From CAYZFD01 sp964477735 (lineage in GTDB: Bacteria > Bacteroidota > Bacteroidia > Flavobacteriales > Flavobacteriaceae), in the NCBI GenBank assembly GCA_964477735.1, contig CAYZFD010000004.1, positions 7,730-71,729 on the forward strand: a stretch of DNA of 64,000 bases. The letters run 5' to 3'. The notes under the pieces are model-generated. The model was not told the origin of the DNA and did no database searches. It saw only the letters and a program-made list of their open reading frames with translations. The first letter of the stretch is position 1; each line of letters starts with the position of its first letter. The position numbers and the translations under genes were made by a program. This document shows, one piece after another, positions 44,308 through 54,033 of the stretch.

Positions 44308-45128
44308 ATGGAAGTCGAGCAAGCATTGAAAAAAAAGTTAGAAGAAGAGTTAATGAGTCTAGCCCATCAGGTTCTGAGGCGTAGAAACAAAGCCGACACC
44401 CAAGAATTGCGTGCTATTGCCGAAAGCATTTACCTTAAAATGAGTCTTTTAGCGCTCACTGAAAGCACAGAAAATGGTCCGCAGCCCACAGCTTTCGACA
44501 CAGAAACCTCGGAAAATAATGAAGAAGTTGTGCTAACCGAAACTTTTGATAATGCCGAAAAAAACAGCTCTGATTCCAAAGAAGCAACAGTTGACATCCC
44601 CGAGACGACCGCTTCAAATTTGGAAGATTTTTTAAGTCAGCCTCTCAGTGAGCCCAATTTTGTGAAAGCAGACCCAGATGAAATCGCCCCTACAGAGGAG
44701 GACATAGAGGCAGCAAAATCTATAAAAGCCAGTGGTTTTTCATTACAAAGTAATGATCGGTTGGTGATTGTCAATCATTTGTTTTCGGGCAGTCAAGAAG
44801 AGTATTTGCGCGTATTGTCCATGCTGAATACCAAAGAAAATTATGNNNNNNNNNNNNNNNNNNNNNNNNNNNNNNNNNNNNNNNNNNNNNNNNNNNNNNN
44901 NNNNNNNNNNNNNNNNNNNNNNNNNNNNNNNNNNNNNNNNNNNNNAGTCAAGAAGAGTATTTGCGCGTATTGTCCATGCTGAATACCAAAGAAAATTATG
45001 AAGAAGCCAAAAACTTTTTGGAGCAAGTTGTGAAACCCGATTATGAAGACTGGGCGGGCAAGTCGCTCTACGAAAAACGTTTTTTAGAACTTCTTGAGTC
45101 CCATTTCAACGCCAATCAAGATGGGTAA
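44308..45128 (+). CDS. Conserved acidic hypothetical protein, interrupted by an assembly gap
   Basis: After joining across a 100-N gap (44846-44945) the frame encodes about 221 residues. The N-terminal 50 residues are helical and charged (ALKKKLEEELMSLAHQVLRRRNK). Residues about 60-130 are an acidic, low-complexity linker rich in E, D, T and S. The C-terminal part (DRLVIVNHLFSGSQEEYLRVLSMLNT ... WAGKSLYEKRFLELLESHF) looks folded. I know the protein only as a conserved neighbour of rsmI in Flavobacteriia. It overlaps the rsmI start by 8 bp. Confidence 0.7.
44791..45000. other. Assembly gap with duplicated 55-bp flanks (in hypothetical gene)
   Basis: 100 Ns at 44846-44945. The 55 bases at 44791-44845 are identical to 44946-45000; taking out 155 bases restores the reading frame. 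Confidence 0.95.
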
Positions 45129-45795
45129 ATTATTTATAGTGCCAACGCCTATAGGAAACTTAGAAGACATGAGCATTCGTGCCATTAATGTCCTCAAAGC
45201 GGTAGATCTTATTTTGGCCGAAGACACTCGAACAAGTAGCAAGTTACTCCATCATTACGAAATTCCAACACCCATGCGCGCCCACCACATGCACAATGAA
45301 CACCGTGAAGTGGAGCGACTCATTAAAAATTTACAAGACGGCCAAACCTTGGCTTTGATAACCGACGCAGGAACACCTGGTATTTCAGACCCGGGCTTTT
45401 TGATGACAAGAGCTTGTGTTGAAGCAGGGATTGAAGTTTCTTGCCTCCCTGGAGCCACGGCTTTTGTACCCGCTCTAGTGCTTAGCGGTTTGCCATGCAA
45501 TCGTTTTGTTTTTGAAGGATTTATACCTGTTAAAAAAGGACGAAAAACAAGTTTAGAAAACCTAACCCAAGAAACCAGAACCATGGTTTTTTATGAATCT
45601 CCTCACAAAATTCTTAAAACTTTAAACGATTTGGCTACCTATCTAGGCGCTTCGCGAAATGCCTCAGTTTCAAGAGAATTGACAAAAATTTTTGAGGAAA
45701 CCATAAGAGGCTCCCTAGCAGAATTGATTCAACACTTTGAGCAAAAACCACCCAAGGGAGAATTTGTCATTGTTGTCGAAGGTAAAAAATCATGA
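45121..45795 (+). CDS. rsmI: 16S rRNA (cytidine1402-2'-O)-methyltransferase
   Basis: A 224-residue SAM-dependent methyltransferase of the tetrapyrrole-methylase fold that methylates the 2'-O of C1402 in the decoding centre. The ATG at 45121 gives MGKLFIVPTPIGNLEDMSIRA, the exact family start. AEDTRTSSKLL, ALITDAGTPGISDPGF and VFYESPHK are also present. A longer in-frame start (45094) would lie inside the previous gene. It overlaps recJ by 4 bp. Confidence 0.95.
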   Translation: MGKLFIVPTPIGNLEDMSIRAINVLKAVDLILAEDTRTSSKLLHHYEIPTPMRAHHMHNEHREVERLIKNLQDGQTLALITDAGTPGISDPGFLMTRACVEAGIEVSCLPGATAFVPALVLSGLPCNRFVFEGFIPVKKGRKTSLENLTQETRTMVFYESPHKILKTLNDLATYLGASRNASVSRELTKIFEETIRGSLAELIQHFEQKPPKGEFVIVVEGKKS

Positions 45796-47492
45796 TGCGT
45801 TGGACATTTAAACCCCTTCCCAATCTTGAAACTGTTCAGCAATTGTCCAAAGCGTTGAATATAGCCCCGTCATTAGCGACTTTACTTGTGCAAAGGGGCA
45901 TTACAAATTTTGAGGAAGCCAGACAATTTTTTAGACCACACTACAGTCATCTTCATGACCCATTTCTAATGAAAGACATGCGAAAAGCTGTCGAGCGAAT
46001 CGAAAAGGCAATAGGGAATCAGGAGACCATTATGGTTTATGGCGATTATGATGTCGATGGCACCACGGCCGTGGCTTTGGTTGCTACTTATTTAAAGTCC
46101 AAAAGCGAAACAATACTTACCTATATTCCTGATCGACACACCGAAGGTTACGGCCTCTCAAAAACTGGGATTGAATTCGCAAGTGCAAACGGAGTTCAGC
46201 TGATGGTGATCTTAGATTGTGGCATTAAAGCCATTGAGAACATTGCCTTGGCTGAATCGTTGGGCATAGATTGCATTGTTTGTGATCACCACACACCTTC
46301 GAATACGTTACCCAATGCCATAGCGATTCTAAACCCTAAACAGGCCAATTGCCCCTATCCTTTTAAAGAACTTTGTGGTTGCGGTATAGGGTTTAAGTTG
46401 ATCCAAGCGCTTAGTGTAACAGAGGATTTCGAAACGCAACTCAAACCTTATCTCGACTTAGTAGTCACAGCGATCGGCGCCGATATAGTGCCCATGGTGG
46501 GCGAAAATCGAACCTTGGCCGCTTTAGGTTTGGAGATTCTTAACACCAGTCCCAGGCCAGGCTTGGAAGGAATGATTCAATCTGTTCAAAAACGCCCCAT
46601 TACCATTACAGATGTTGTTTTTGTACTGGCGCCCAGAATCAATGCAGCAGGCAGAATGGAACATGGCCAAAAAGCTGTGGATTTACTGATGGAAAATGAC
46701 CCTATGGTTGTACAATCAAAGGCACTCCTTGTAGAAGAAAACAACAACAAGCGTCGCGATTTAGACACTAAAATCACCGAACAAGCCCTGTTGCAGATCG
46801 ATACCGAGAGCACTAAAACATCATATACTACAGTTGTTTTTGACCCCTCTTGGCACAAAGGAGTCATTGGCATTGTGGCTTCGCGCCTCATAGAAACCCA
46901 CTACCGACCAACAGTTGTTTTATCTCAGTCAGGAGATTTGCTCACGGGTTCGGCCCGATCTGTTCACGGGTACAATTTATATGACGCCTTAGATGCTTGT
47001 GCCGATTTGCTTGAAAGATTTGGAGGGCATAAATACGCCGCAGGCCTTACCTTGAAAATGCAAAACCTTAACGCCTTCAAAACGCGTTTTGAAGAAGTGG
47101 TGCATCGCACTATGCCAAAAGAATTGCTGGTCCCCGAACTAACAATTGACCTCCCATTGAAATTTAATGAAATAACCCCTAAATTCTATCGTATTCTCAA
47201 ACAATTTGGACCCTTTGGACCAGGCAACATGACCCCTGTTTTTATGAGTGAAGCAGTCAAAGATGTGGGTCACAGCAAGCTTGTGGGTGCCGATCAAAAG
47301 CACTTGCGGTTGGTGGTTAAGCAAATAGACTCCAAACCCATCACAGGAATTGGCTTTAACCTAGCCAACAAATGGGATTTGGTGCAGCAGGCAAAGGAGT
47401 TTGAGCTTTGCTATGGCCTTGATGAAAATGAATGGAAAGACAAGCTCAGTCTTCAACTCAAAGTAAAAGATTTAAGAGCACCCTCTCTTTAG
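45792..47492 (+). CDS. recJ: Single-stranded-DNA-specific exonuclease RecJ
   Basis: A 566-residue 5'-3' single-strand exonuclease acting in recombination and mismatch repair. The DHH phosphoesterase core shows YGDYDVDG (83-90), LDCGIKA, and CDHH (164-167); the DHHA1 part contains SARSVHGYNLYDAL and FGGHKYAAGL. Full length. It is coupled to rsmI by a 4-bp overlap, and its stop overlaps that of the convergent esterase by 4 bp. Confidence 0.95.
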   Translation: MMRWTFKPLPNLETVQQLSKALNIAPSLATLLVQRGITNFEEARQFFRPHYSHLHDPFLMKDMRKAVERIEKAIGNQETIMVYGDYDVDGTTAVALVATYLKSKSETILTYIPDRHTEGYGLSKTGIEFASANGVQLMVILDCGIKAIENIALAESLGIDCIVCDHHTPSNTLPNAIAILNPKQANCPYPFKELCGCGIGFKLIQALSVTEDFETQLKPYLDLVVTAIGADIVPMVGENRTLAALGLEILNTSPRPGLEGMIQSVQKRPITITDVVFVLAPRINAAGRMEHGQKAVDLLMENDPMVVQSKALLVEENNNKRRDLDTKITEQALLQIDTESTKTSYTTVVFDPSWHKGVIGIVASRLIETHYRPTVVLSQSGDLLTGSARSVHGYNLYDALDACADLLERFGGHKYAAGLTLKMQNLNAFKTRFEEVVHRTMPKELLVPELTIDLPLKFNEITPKFYRILKQFGPFGPGNMTPVFMSEAVKDVGHSKLVGADQKHLRLVVKQIDSKPITGIGFNLANKWDLVQQAKEFELCYGLDENEWKDKLSLQLKVKDLRAPSL

Positions 47493-48256
47493 TTGCTTTT
47501 TCGTTGCTTAAACAACCAGGGAATAAAATTTGGATCAGCAAACAACCCATCCCAGCTGTTGTGTTTATAATTTTCATAAAAACTGATTCGTGGAGTTCCA
47601 CCAGCTTTCAAAAGCGCATCGGCCATTTGAAGTGAAAGTTTAGGATCCACCACATCGTCTTGTGCGCCATGCACAATCCATGTGGGTATATTGGGCACAA
47701 CATGCTTAGGATCTCCACCACCACAAATGGGAATGGCTGCTGCGAAAACCTTTGGCCTACGGTAGATGAGTTCAAAAGTTCCCATACCCCCCATTGACAA
47801 ACCTGCAACATAGACTCTAGAAGGGTCAATATTAGGGTTTTGTAAGAGGCTGTCTAAAAGTTTCATCACCAGGCTCAGTGCTTGAGTGGGAGCTTGTTGG
47901 TAGTCAAAATAAATTTCATAGGGGCTTGTGTTTTTGTTTACTTGCACATTGGCCCAATAATCATCGCTAGGGCATTGTGGAAAAACAACATAAGCAGGAT
48001 ATTTTTTCCTTATTTTTCGTTGACCGATAAGCTTGCTTCCATGGATAAGTTGCTTGCTGTTGTCTTGACCTCTTTCTCCAGCGCCATGCAAAAACAAAAA
48101 AAGCGGATACTTTTGGTTTTTTTTAATCTTTTTTGGAGCCATTATCCTGTATGGTAGGCTTCCCGATTGGTGAATGAAAACGCTTTCCTCAAATGGGGTT
48201 TTTTGAGCAGCAACAATGCTGCTAAAAGCGATCAGCAATAAAAATATTTTTTTCAT
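47489..48256 (-). CDS. Exported alpha/beta-hydrolase (phospholipase/esterase-like)
   Basis: A 255-residue secreted serine hydrolase. The signal peptide is MKKIFLLLIAFSSIVAA. The oxyanion region LFLHGAGERG, the nucleophile S154 in GLSMGGMG, the acid in HGAQDDVVD and the histidine in YKHNSWDG complete a triad. The layout matches the prolyl-oligopeptidase/PHB-depolymerase-like esterases often annotated as phospholipase or carboxylesterase. The substrate is unknown. It is monocistronic and convergent with recJ. Confidence 0.85.
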   Translation of the reverse strand: MKKIFLLLIAFSSIVAAQKTPFEESVFIHQSGSLPYRIMAPKKIKKNQKYPLFLFLHGAGERGQDNSKQLIHGSKLIGQRKIRKKYPAYVVFPQCPSDDYWANVQVNKNTSPYEIYFDYQQAPTQALSLVMKLLDSLLQNPNIDPSRVYVAGLSMGGMGTFELIYRRPKVFAAAIPICGGGDPKHVVPNIPTWIVHGAQDDVVDPKLSLQMADALLKAGGTPRISFYENYKHNSWDGLFADPNFIPWLFKQRKSN

Positions 48257-48369
48257 AGGAATTGAAATTTTAAACTCAAAACTTGGGTTGTCATTTTAGA
48301 ATGTCTTACAATTTACATTTTTTTAATGAAAGCTTTTCGATAGGCGCTAAAAAACCTAATTTTACCCTT

Positions 48370-48849
48370 ATGCAAGAAATTGAGCGAAAATTTTTAGTGG
48401 TCAATAACGACTTCATGAAAAGTGCCGTAGAGGCTCAATCAATCGAGCAGGGCTACCTTTCTCTCGACCCAGATAGAACTGTTCGGGTTAGGCTACAAAA
48501 TGGCAAGGGCTTTTTAACCATTAAGGGTAAAAGCAGTGAAGACGGCACCACAAGAATGGAATGGGAAATAGCCATGTCAGAAGCTGAAGCCAAAAGTCTA
48601 TTGACATTGTGTTTGGGCAATCTTATTGTAAAGACTCGTTACAAAATCCCTGTAAAATCCCATTGCTTCGAAGTAGATGTCTTTGAGGCCCCTTTTGGAG
48701 GTTTAGTATTGGCAGAAATAGAACTTGAAGATGTCGCGGATAAATTTGAGAAACCTTCTTGGTTGGGCAAAGAAGTAACTGGAGATGTGCGCTACTATAA
48801 TGCCCGCATGGCCTCGGGCGATTCGGGGCTGGAAACCCCATCTGTCTAA
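48370..48849 (+). CDS. CYTH domain protein (triphosphate tunnel metalloenzyme)
   Basis: A 159-residue protein of the CYTH/TTM superfamily. The ATG at 48370 gives the signature EIERKFLV at the N-terminus; upstream residues from a longer frame (48283) are unrelated. Tunnel-lining charged residues appear in RVRLQNGKGFLTIKGK, EWEI and the acidic LVLAEIELED. Family members are triphosphatases or inorganic polyphosphatases; the natural substrate is not known. It is divergent from the esterase gene and convergent with the PBP1A gene. Confidence 0.9.
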   Translation: MQEIERKFLVVNNDFMKSAVEAQSIEQGYLSLDPDRTVRVRLQNGKGFLTIKGKSSEDGTTRMEWEIAMSEAEAKSLLTLCLGNLIVKTRYKIPVKSHCFEVDVFEAPFGGLVLAEIELEDVADKFEKPSWLGKEVTGDVRYYNARMASGDSGLETPSV

Positions 48850-48856
48850 ATCTTAG

Positions 48857-51172
48857 TTAGAAACCAAATTGATTGAGGTTTTCAACACTATTTTGATCAA
48901 GACTTGTGGCATTTTGCTTGAATTTTTCGCAATCGGTTTCAATGCTTAAATTTTCTGGAGCTTCAAAAGGTTCGGCAGAAATGCCCAAATCAGGATTCGC
49001 ATAACATTGTTTCATATAGAGCGCCCAAATAGGCAGGGCCATGGTGGCACCTTGTCCATAGGCAATAGTTGAAAAATGTGTAGAACGGTCTTCACCACCC
49101 ACCCAAACGCCTGTGACCAAATTGGGTACCATGCCCATAAACCAGCCATCACTGTGGTTTTGAGTTGTACCAGTTTTTCCAGCAATAGGATTTTCAAAAC
49201 TATAGGGATAGCCTGTCACCACATCTCTATATACGGGATTGCTACGCTCCAAGCCCTCATGACGCAAGCGAACTCCAGATCCAGCTTCGGTAACGCCTTC
49301 CAATAATTTGAGGGTCACATAGGCCGATTCATCGCTCATAATATCGCGTGTTTTTGGAGAGGCCTGAAAAAGCACAGTTCCGTTTTTGTCTTCGATTCGC
49401 AAAATCATAGTAGGGTTAATAAAAACACCTTTGTTGGCAAAAGCACTGTAGGCTCCTACCATTTCGAACACACTTAAATCGGGAGTACCTAGAGCAATCG
49501 AAGGCACAGGTTGAATGGCTGAGGTAATGCCAAGGTTTTTGGCCAATTTTACCACAGGTTCTGGGCCCACTCGATCGATGAGGCGCGCACTGATGGTGTT
49601 AACCGAATTGGCCAAAGCATTTTTGAGGGTTCGCATACCACCATATTTGTCAGATGAGTTTTTGGGGCACCAACTTTCGGGGTTTCCATATTTATAAGGA
49701 GCGATACAATGAATGGCATCGGGGAGGGAGTCGCAAGGAGACAGGCGCAATTGATCGATGGCAGTGGCATATAAAAACGGTTTAAAGGTTGAACCAATTT
49801 GTCGTTTTCCTTGCATTACATGATCAAATTGGAAATGTTTATAGTTGATGCCTCCAACCCATGCTTTCACATGGCCTGTTTGGGGATCCATGGACATCAT
49901 ACCAGTTCGCAAAAAGTGTTTGTAATAGCGAATAGAATCCATGGGCGTCATTACGGTGTCAATTTCACCTTTCCATGAAAATATACGCATGGGCGTTTTT
50001 ACTTTAAAAGAAGCTGTAATTTCAGCATCTGTTATTCCGTTGTTTTTCATTTTTCGCCAGCGTTCCGATCTATACATGGCTTGTTTTAAAAGCTGTTTTG
50101 CTTCTTCGGGTTCTAGATCTGAAAACGGCGCAGTAGGATTATAGCGGGGCTTATTTTGTCTAAAAAACTCTTTTTGCAGATTGGCCATATGTGCTTTCAC
50201 AGCCTCTTCGGCATAGGTTTGCATGCGAGAGTCTATCGTGGTATAAATCTTCAAGCCATCGGCATACAAGCTATAATCTGAGCCGTCGGCTTTGGGATTT
50301 TCACGAATCCATTTTTTCATAAATTGTTGCAGGTAAGCTCTAAAATAGGTGGCCAATCCTTCGCGATGTGATTGGGGGTTAAAGGAAACATTTAAGGGCA
50401 ATTTTTTTAGAGAATCACAAGCTTTTTCAGAGATAAAGCTGTTTCGAAGCATTTGATTCAGCACCACATTGCGACGCTCAAGGACCATTTCTGGTCGGCG
50501 AAGGGGATTGTAGAGCGAAGAGTTTTTGAGCATGCCTACAAGCATAGCTCCCTCTTGAATATTGAGTTCTTGGGGGTTTTTTCTAAAATAAATAGCAGCT
50601 GCAGATCGAATACCGTCGGCGTTATAGCCAAAGTCGTAAAGATTGAGGTACATCATTACGATTTCGTTTTTGGTATAGCGCCTTTCTAATTTAACGGCTA
50701 GCACCCATTCTTTTATTTTTTGGGCAACCGCTTCAAATTTGTTTCGAGAACGGACACCCACAAAGAGCTGACGCGCCAGTTGTTGAGAAATGGTGCTGGC
50801 ACCCCCTCTTTTACCAAGGTAGAAGAAAGCCCTAAGCGTGCCTTTTAAATCAATGCCAGCGTGTTTATAAAAACGTTCATCTTCGGTGGCAATCAGGGCG
50901 TCAACCATGTGGGAAGGAAGTTCCTTATATTGAATTGGAGTTCGGTTGTCGTTGAAATAGAACTTTCCAATAATCTGATTATCGGCTGAAATAATTTGTG
51001 TGGCTAAGTTGGTGTTGGGATTTTCTAATTCTCTAAAGCTTGGCATCTCTCCTAGGCCACCAATGGAAGCTAGGAAAAAGACAAACCCTACTAATAAGAA
51101 GCCAGCCATGACCAATTTCCAAAATGATTTGATATAGGAACGATGACTTTTTTTGGGGTTTGATTTTTTCAT
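48857..51172 (-). CDS. mrcA: Penicillin-binding protein 1A (transglycosylase/transpeptidase)
   Basis: A 771-residue bifunctional peptidoglycan synthase. A short basic cytoplasmic tail is followed by one membrane helix (about 17-37). The GT51 domain includes E97 in TEDERFYKHAGID and GGASTISQQLARQLF. The transpeptidase motifs are S461 (STFK), S523-V-N525 and K666-T-G. Full length, all key residues present. It is cotranscribed after gldH (no gap) and ricT. Confidence 0.95.
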   Translation of the reverse strand: MKKSNPKKSHRSYIKSFWKLVMAGFLLVGFVFFLASIGGLGEMPSFRELENPNTNLATQIISADNQIIGKFYFNDNRTPIQYKELPSHMVDALIATEDERFYKHAGIDLKGTLRAFFYLGKRGGASTISQQLARQLFVGVRSRNKFEAVAQKIKEWVLAVKLERRYTKNEIVMMYLNLYDFGYNADGIRSAAAIYFRKNPQELNIQEGAMLVGMLKNSSLYNPLRRPEMVLERRNVVLNQMLRNSFISEKACDSLKKLPLNVSFNPQSHREGLATYFRAYLQQFMKKWIRENPKADGSDYSLYADGLKIYTTIDSRMQTYAEEAVKAHMANLQKEFFRQNKPRYNPTAPFSDLEPEEAKQLLKQAMYRSERWRKMKNNGITDAEITASFKVKTPMRIFSWKGEIDTVMTPMDSIRYYKHFLRTGMMSMDPQTGHVKAWVGGINYKHFQFDHVMQGKRQIGSTFKPFLYATAIDQLRLSPCDSLPDAIHCIAPYKYGNPESWCPKNSSDKYGGMRTLKNALANSVNTISARLIDRVGPEPVVKLAKNLGITSAIQPVPSIALGTPDLSVFEMVGAYSAFANKGVFINPTMILRIEDKNGTVLFQASPKTRDIMSDESAYVTLKLLEGVTEAGSGVRLRHEGLERSNPVYRDVVTGYPYSFENPIAGKTGTTQNHSDGWFMGMVPNLVTGVWVGGEDRSTHFSTIAYGQGATMALPIWALYMKQCYANPDLGISAEPFEAPENLSIETDCEKFKQNATSLDQNSVENLNQFGF

Positions 51173-51640
51173 CTAATCGATTTTAATGGGTTCAATGTCT
51201 AGTCCAATTCCTAAAATTCCTTTCAACAGATCTAGTGGATTTAGTTCAAAGGGGTTTCGCATAAGATGTCGCACTTCAAGCTGATACCTTCCACTTTCGA
51301 AGTGGTGGTTTAGGAGATAATCACATTTAAGCACTTTGGTTTTTAACCATCCGTTTCCGATCCAACTTCCATCGGGATTGGCCATGTTGATGCTTAAGGT
51401 GTCTGTTTGGGTTTTCCCAGTTGAATCACTAAGTTTTGTTTCAATATACAAATTTGCAAAGGGATATTGGTTGTTGTTTCGAATATACAAAAATAGGTTG
51501 GCCTTTTGAGGCGGGCTTTCAAAATTAAATTTTACGGGGGTTGTTTTCAACCAGCCGTTTTCGAAACTCACAAAAGTGTTGTTGGGGGTTGATTGACAAG
51601 CGGAAATCACCAAAAATAAAACAGCTGAGAATCCACGCAT
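51173..51640 (-). CDS. gldH: Gliding motility lipoprotein GldH
   Basis: A 155-residue lipoprotein with signal MRGFSAVLFLVISAC (C15). The mature protein has the GldH pattern: FVSFENGWLKTTPVKF, LYIRNNNQYPFANLYIE, DGSWIGNGW and a C-terminal GILGIGLDIEPI. GldH is required for gliding in Flavobacterium johnsoniae, but its biochemical role is unclear. The order ricT-gldH-PBP1A, with abutting ends, is a known flavobacterial arrangement. Confidence 0.9.
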   Translation of the reverse strand: MRGFSAVLFLVISACQSTPNNTFVSFENGWLKTTPVKFNFESPPQKANLFLYIRNNNQYPFANLYIETKLSDSTGKTQTDTLSINMANPDGSWIGNGWLKTKVLKCDYLLNHHFESGRYQLEVRHLMRNPFELNPLDLLKGILGIGLDIEPIKID

Positions 51641-52831
51641 CTAGGAGTTTTTATTTGAATTATTAGAGGTATTTCCTTTTCGATTTGAGGAGGAGCGGCG
51701 TTTATTTTTTCTGTTTCTGCCAGGTCGATTCTTTTTGGGTTTGTCAAATCGAGTGAGACTATCTTGACCCACTACATTTTCGAAGCTCACATCTTTGGTT
51801 GTTGGACTTAAATCTTGAGCGTAGTCTTCTAAACCATCAACGGGGATGTTTTCTTTGTTTTTGGCCAAGATTTCTTTCACCTGATCAACTGTTAAAGGAT
51901 ACCATTTGGCCCAATCGTTTTTGTAGGCAAACCACATCATGCCTTTAAAAATGTCGGTTTTTTGGCAGACGGCTATTCCTTTTTCGGTGCGGATTTTGGT
52001 GTCTGTTTTAGGAAAGTCTTTTAGGGCATCTAAATAGCTGTCCAACTCAAAGTTAAGGCAGCATTTAAGCTTACCACATTGTCCTGCTAATTTTTGAGGG
52101 TTTAGGGCCAACTGCTGATAGCGTGCTGCGGCCATATTCACAGCCCTAAAGTCGGTGAGCCAAGTGGAGCAACACAATTCACGCCCACAAGACCCCACGC
52201 CGCCAAGTCGAGAAGCTTCTTGACGTAAGCCTATCTGGCGCATTTCGATTCGGGTGTGAAACGCCATGGCCATATCTTTGATAAGCTGCCTAAAATCTAC
52301 ACGACTTTCAGCGGTGTAATAAAAGGTTACTTTAGAGCCATCCCCTTGGAATTCAACATCAGAAATTTTCATTTCCATGTTTAAGGCTATGGCCATTTCG
52401 CGCGCACGTTTTTTGATAGATTCCTCTTTTTCTCGAGCGGCAGTCCATTGGTCAATATCTTCTTGGGTCGCTATTCTTAAAATTTTGGAATATTTTTCTA
52501 GATCGGTGCGTTGGTTTTTGCGTTTCATCTGAACCTTCACAAGACTTTTGGTGAGCGTCACCATGCCCAAGTCATAACCCGATTGGGCTTCTGTTACCAC
52601 AAGATCTCCAACCTGAAGATTGAGCTTGTTTGCGTTGTGGTAAAACTCTTTTCTACTGTTTTTAAACCTGACCTCAACACCCCGAAAATCTTCTAAACCA
52701 CTTGGCTCAGCCATGTTGGCAAGCCAATCGAAAACGGTGAGTTTGTTGCAGCCATCGGTGCCACAGGTGCCATTGTTTTGGCAACCTCTTGGCGTTCCGT
52801 TTTTTGAAGATTGACAGCTGTTACAACTCAT
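51641..52831 (-). CDS. ricT: PSP1-domain protein, RicT/YaaT-like
   Basis: A 396-residue protein. The N-terminal 30 residues are cysteine-rich (C3, C6, C17, C23, C28). A PSP1 domain follows, with VEVRFKNSRKEFY, GDLVVTEAQSGYDLGMV, RIEMRQIGLRQEASRLGG, and the cysteine clusters CGRELCCSTW and CGKLKCCLNFE. In Bacillus subtilis the Ric (YaaT/YlbF/YmcA) complex binds iron-sulfur clusters and steers RNA processing by RNase Y; cysteines here could do the same, though this is inference. The basic C-tail (about 360-396) is disordered and may bind nucleic acid. Confidence 0.87.
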   Translation of the reverse strand: MSCNSCQSSKNGTPRGCQNNGTCGTDGCNKLTVFDWLANMAEPSGLEDFRGVEVRFKNSRKEFYHNANKLNLQVGDLVVTEAQSGYDLGMVTLTKSLVKVQMKRKNQRTDLEKYSKILRIATQEDIDQWTAAREKEESIKKRAREMAIALNMEMKISDVEFQGDGSKVTFYYTAESRVDFRQLIKDMAMAFHTRIEMRQIGLRQEASRLGGVGSCGRELCCSTWLTDFRAVNMAAARYQQLALNPQKLAGQCGKLKCCLNFELDSYLDALKDFPKTDTKIRTEKGIAVCQKTDIFKGMMWFAYKNDWAKWYPLTVDQVKEILAKNKENIPVDGLEDYAQDLSPTTKDVSFENVVGQDSLTRFDKPKKNRPGRNRKNKRRSSSNRKGNTSNNSNKNS

Positions 52832-52844
52832 TTCAATAGCTAGA

Positions 52845-53894
52845 TTAAAGGTTTGTGCTGGGAGTAGATTTAAATTTTAGTTTGGGGGAGCGCCCTTTTT
52901 TAAAGATTTTGTTGCTGTTTCCTTTCCCTTTTCTCAAAGCTTTTTGGGTTTCAACAGGCAGTTGATGTATGTTTTTACAATCATCAGAGCAGCAATGGTC
53001 ATGCGCTTGAGCGCAGGCATCACATTGAATAAAAAGCAAATGGCAGGCTTCGTTTGCACAGTTTACATGATTGTCGCAAGGACTTCCACACTGATGACAA
53101 ACGGCAATGATGTCTTCAGAAATTCGCTCGGCACGACGGTGGTCAAAAACGAAGTTTTTTCCAATAAATTTGTTTTCAAGTTGCTTTTCCTGCACTTGTC
53201 GGGTGTATTCAATTATTCCCCCTTCGAGCTGATATACTTGATCAAAGCCCTTGTGCTTAAAATAGGCACTGGCTTTCTCACAACGAATACCTCCGGTGCA
53301 ATACATGACAAGTTTTTTGTTTTCCTTGTGGGCTTTGAGTTGTTCTTCAATGATGGGCAAAGATTGTCTAAAAGTATCCACATCGGGGGTAATGGCGCCC
53401 TTAAAGTGTCCGATTTCGCTTTCATAATGATTGCGCATATCAATGAGGAGGGTGTCGGGTTCTTCAACAATTTTATTAAAATCTTCGGCCGACAAATGAA
53501 CCCCAATATCGCTTGGGTCAAATGTGTGGTCGTTAAGTCCATCAGCAACAATTTTGTGACGCACTTTTATTTTAAGTTTTAAGAAAGATTTATTGTCTTG
53601 TTCAATGGCAATATTGAGTCGCACATTTTTCAGAAAAGAGATGCTGTCTAGGTGGGTTTTAAATTCCGAAAATTTTTCGGCTGGAACAGAAAGCTGGGCA
53701 TTGATGCCCTCTTGAGCCACATAAATTCGGCCCAACACCTCTAAAGCATTCCAGTTTAGGAACAGATGATCCCTAAACAAAGCGGGGTTCGAAATTTGTG
53801 CATACTGATAGAACGAAAGCGTGAGCCGATCTTTACCGGCTTTGTCGATAAGGGCTTCACGTTCTTTAGCACTTAATTTGTTGTACAGTTGCAT
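52845..53894 (-). CDS. trhO: tRNA uridine(34) hydroxylase (rhodanese-like TrhO)
   Basis: A 349-residue enzyme that hydroxylates wobble uridine U34 in tRNA, a first step toward 5-methoxyuridine derivatives. An N-terminal acylphosphatase-like domain (FLNWNALEVLGRIYVAQEG INAQ segment) precedes a rhodanese domain with catalytic C199 in CTGGIRCEKAS. The tail contains many cysteines and histidines (CHQCGSPC, CDACAQAHDHC, CSDDC) likely to bind zinc. Basic C-terminus. It is 13 bp upstream of ricT on the same strand. Confidence 0.92.
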   Translation of the reverse strand: MQLYNKLSAKEREALIDKAGKDRLTLSFYQYAQISNPALFRDHLFLNWNALEVLGRIYVAQEGINAQLSVPAEKFSEFKTHLDSISFLKNVRLNIAIEQDNKSFLKLKIKVRHKIVADGLNDHTFDPSDIGVHLSAEDFNKIVEEPDTLLIDMRNHYESEIGHFKGAITPDVDTFRQSLPIIEEQLKAHKENKKLVMYCTGGIRCEKASAYFKHKGFDQVYQLEGGIIEYTRQVQEKQLENKFIGKNFVFDHRRAERISEDIIAVCHQCGSPCDNHVNCANEACHLLFIQCDACAQAHDHCCSDDCKNIHQLPVETQKALRKGKGNSNKIFKKGRSPKLKFKSTPSTNL

Positions 53895-54033
53895 GCTATA
53901 CTTTTAAAGTTTAAAAGAAATCTTGAACAAAGATAGGAAATCAAACAGGGGTATGCAACTGTTGAAAAGTTGATTAGAAAGGGGCAAATATCAACCAAAA
54001 AGATTTGTATTTTAGCTACTTAATATTCAAAAA

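Noticed and set aside
52944..53582. 212-residue + strand frame inside trhO
   Set aside because: It is antisense to a well-supported enzyme gene and shows no domain or initiation signal.
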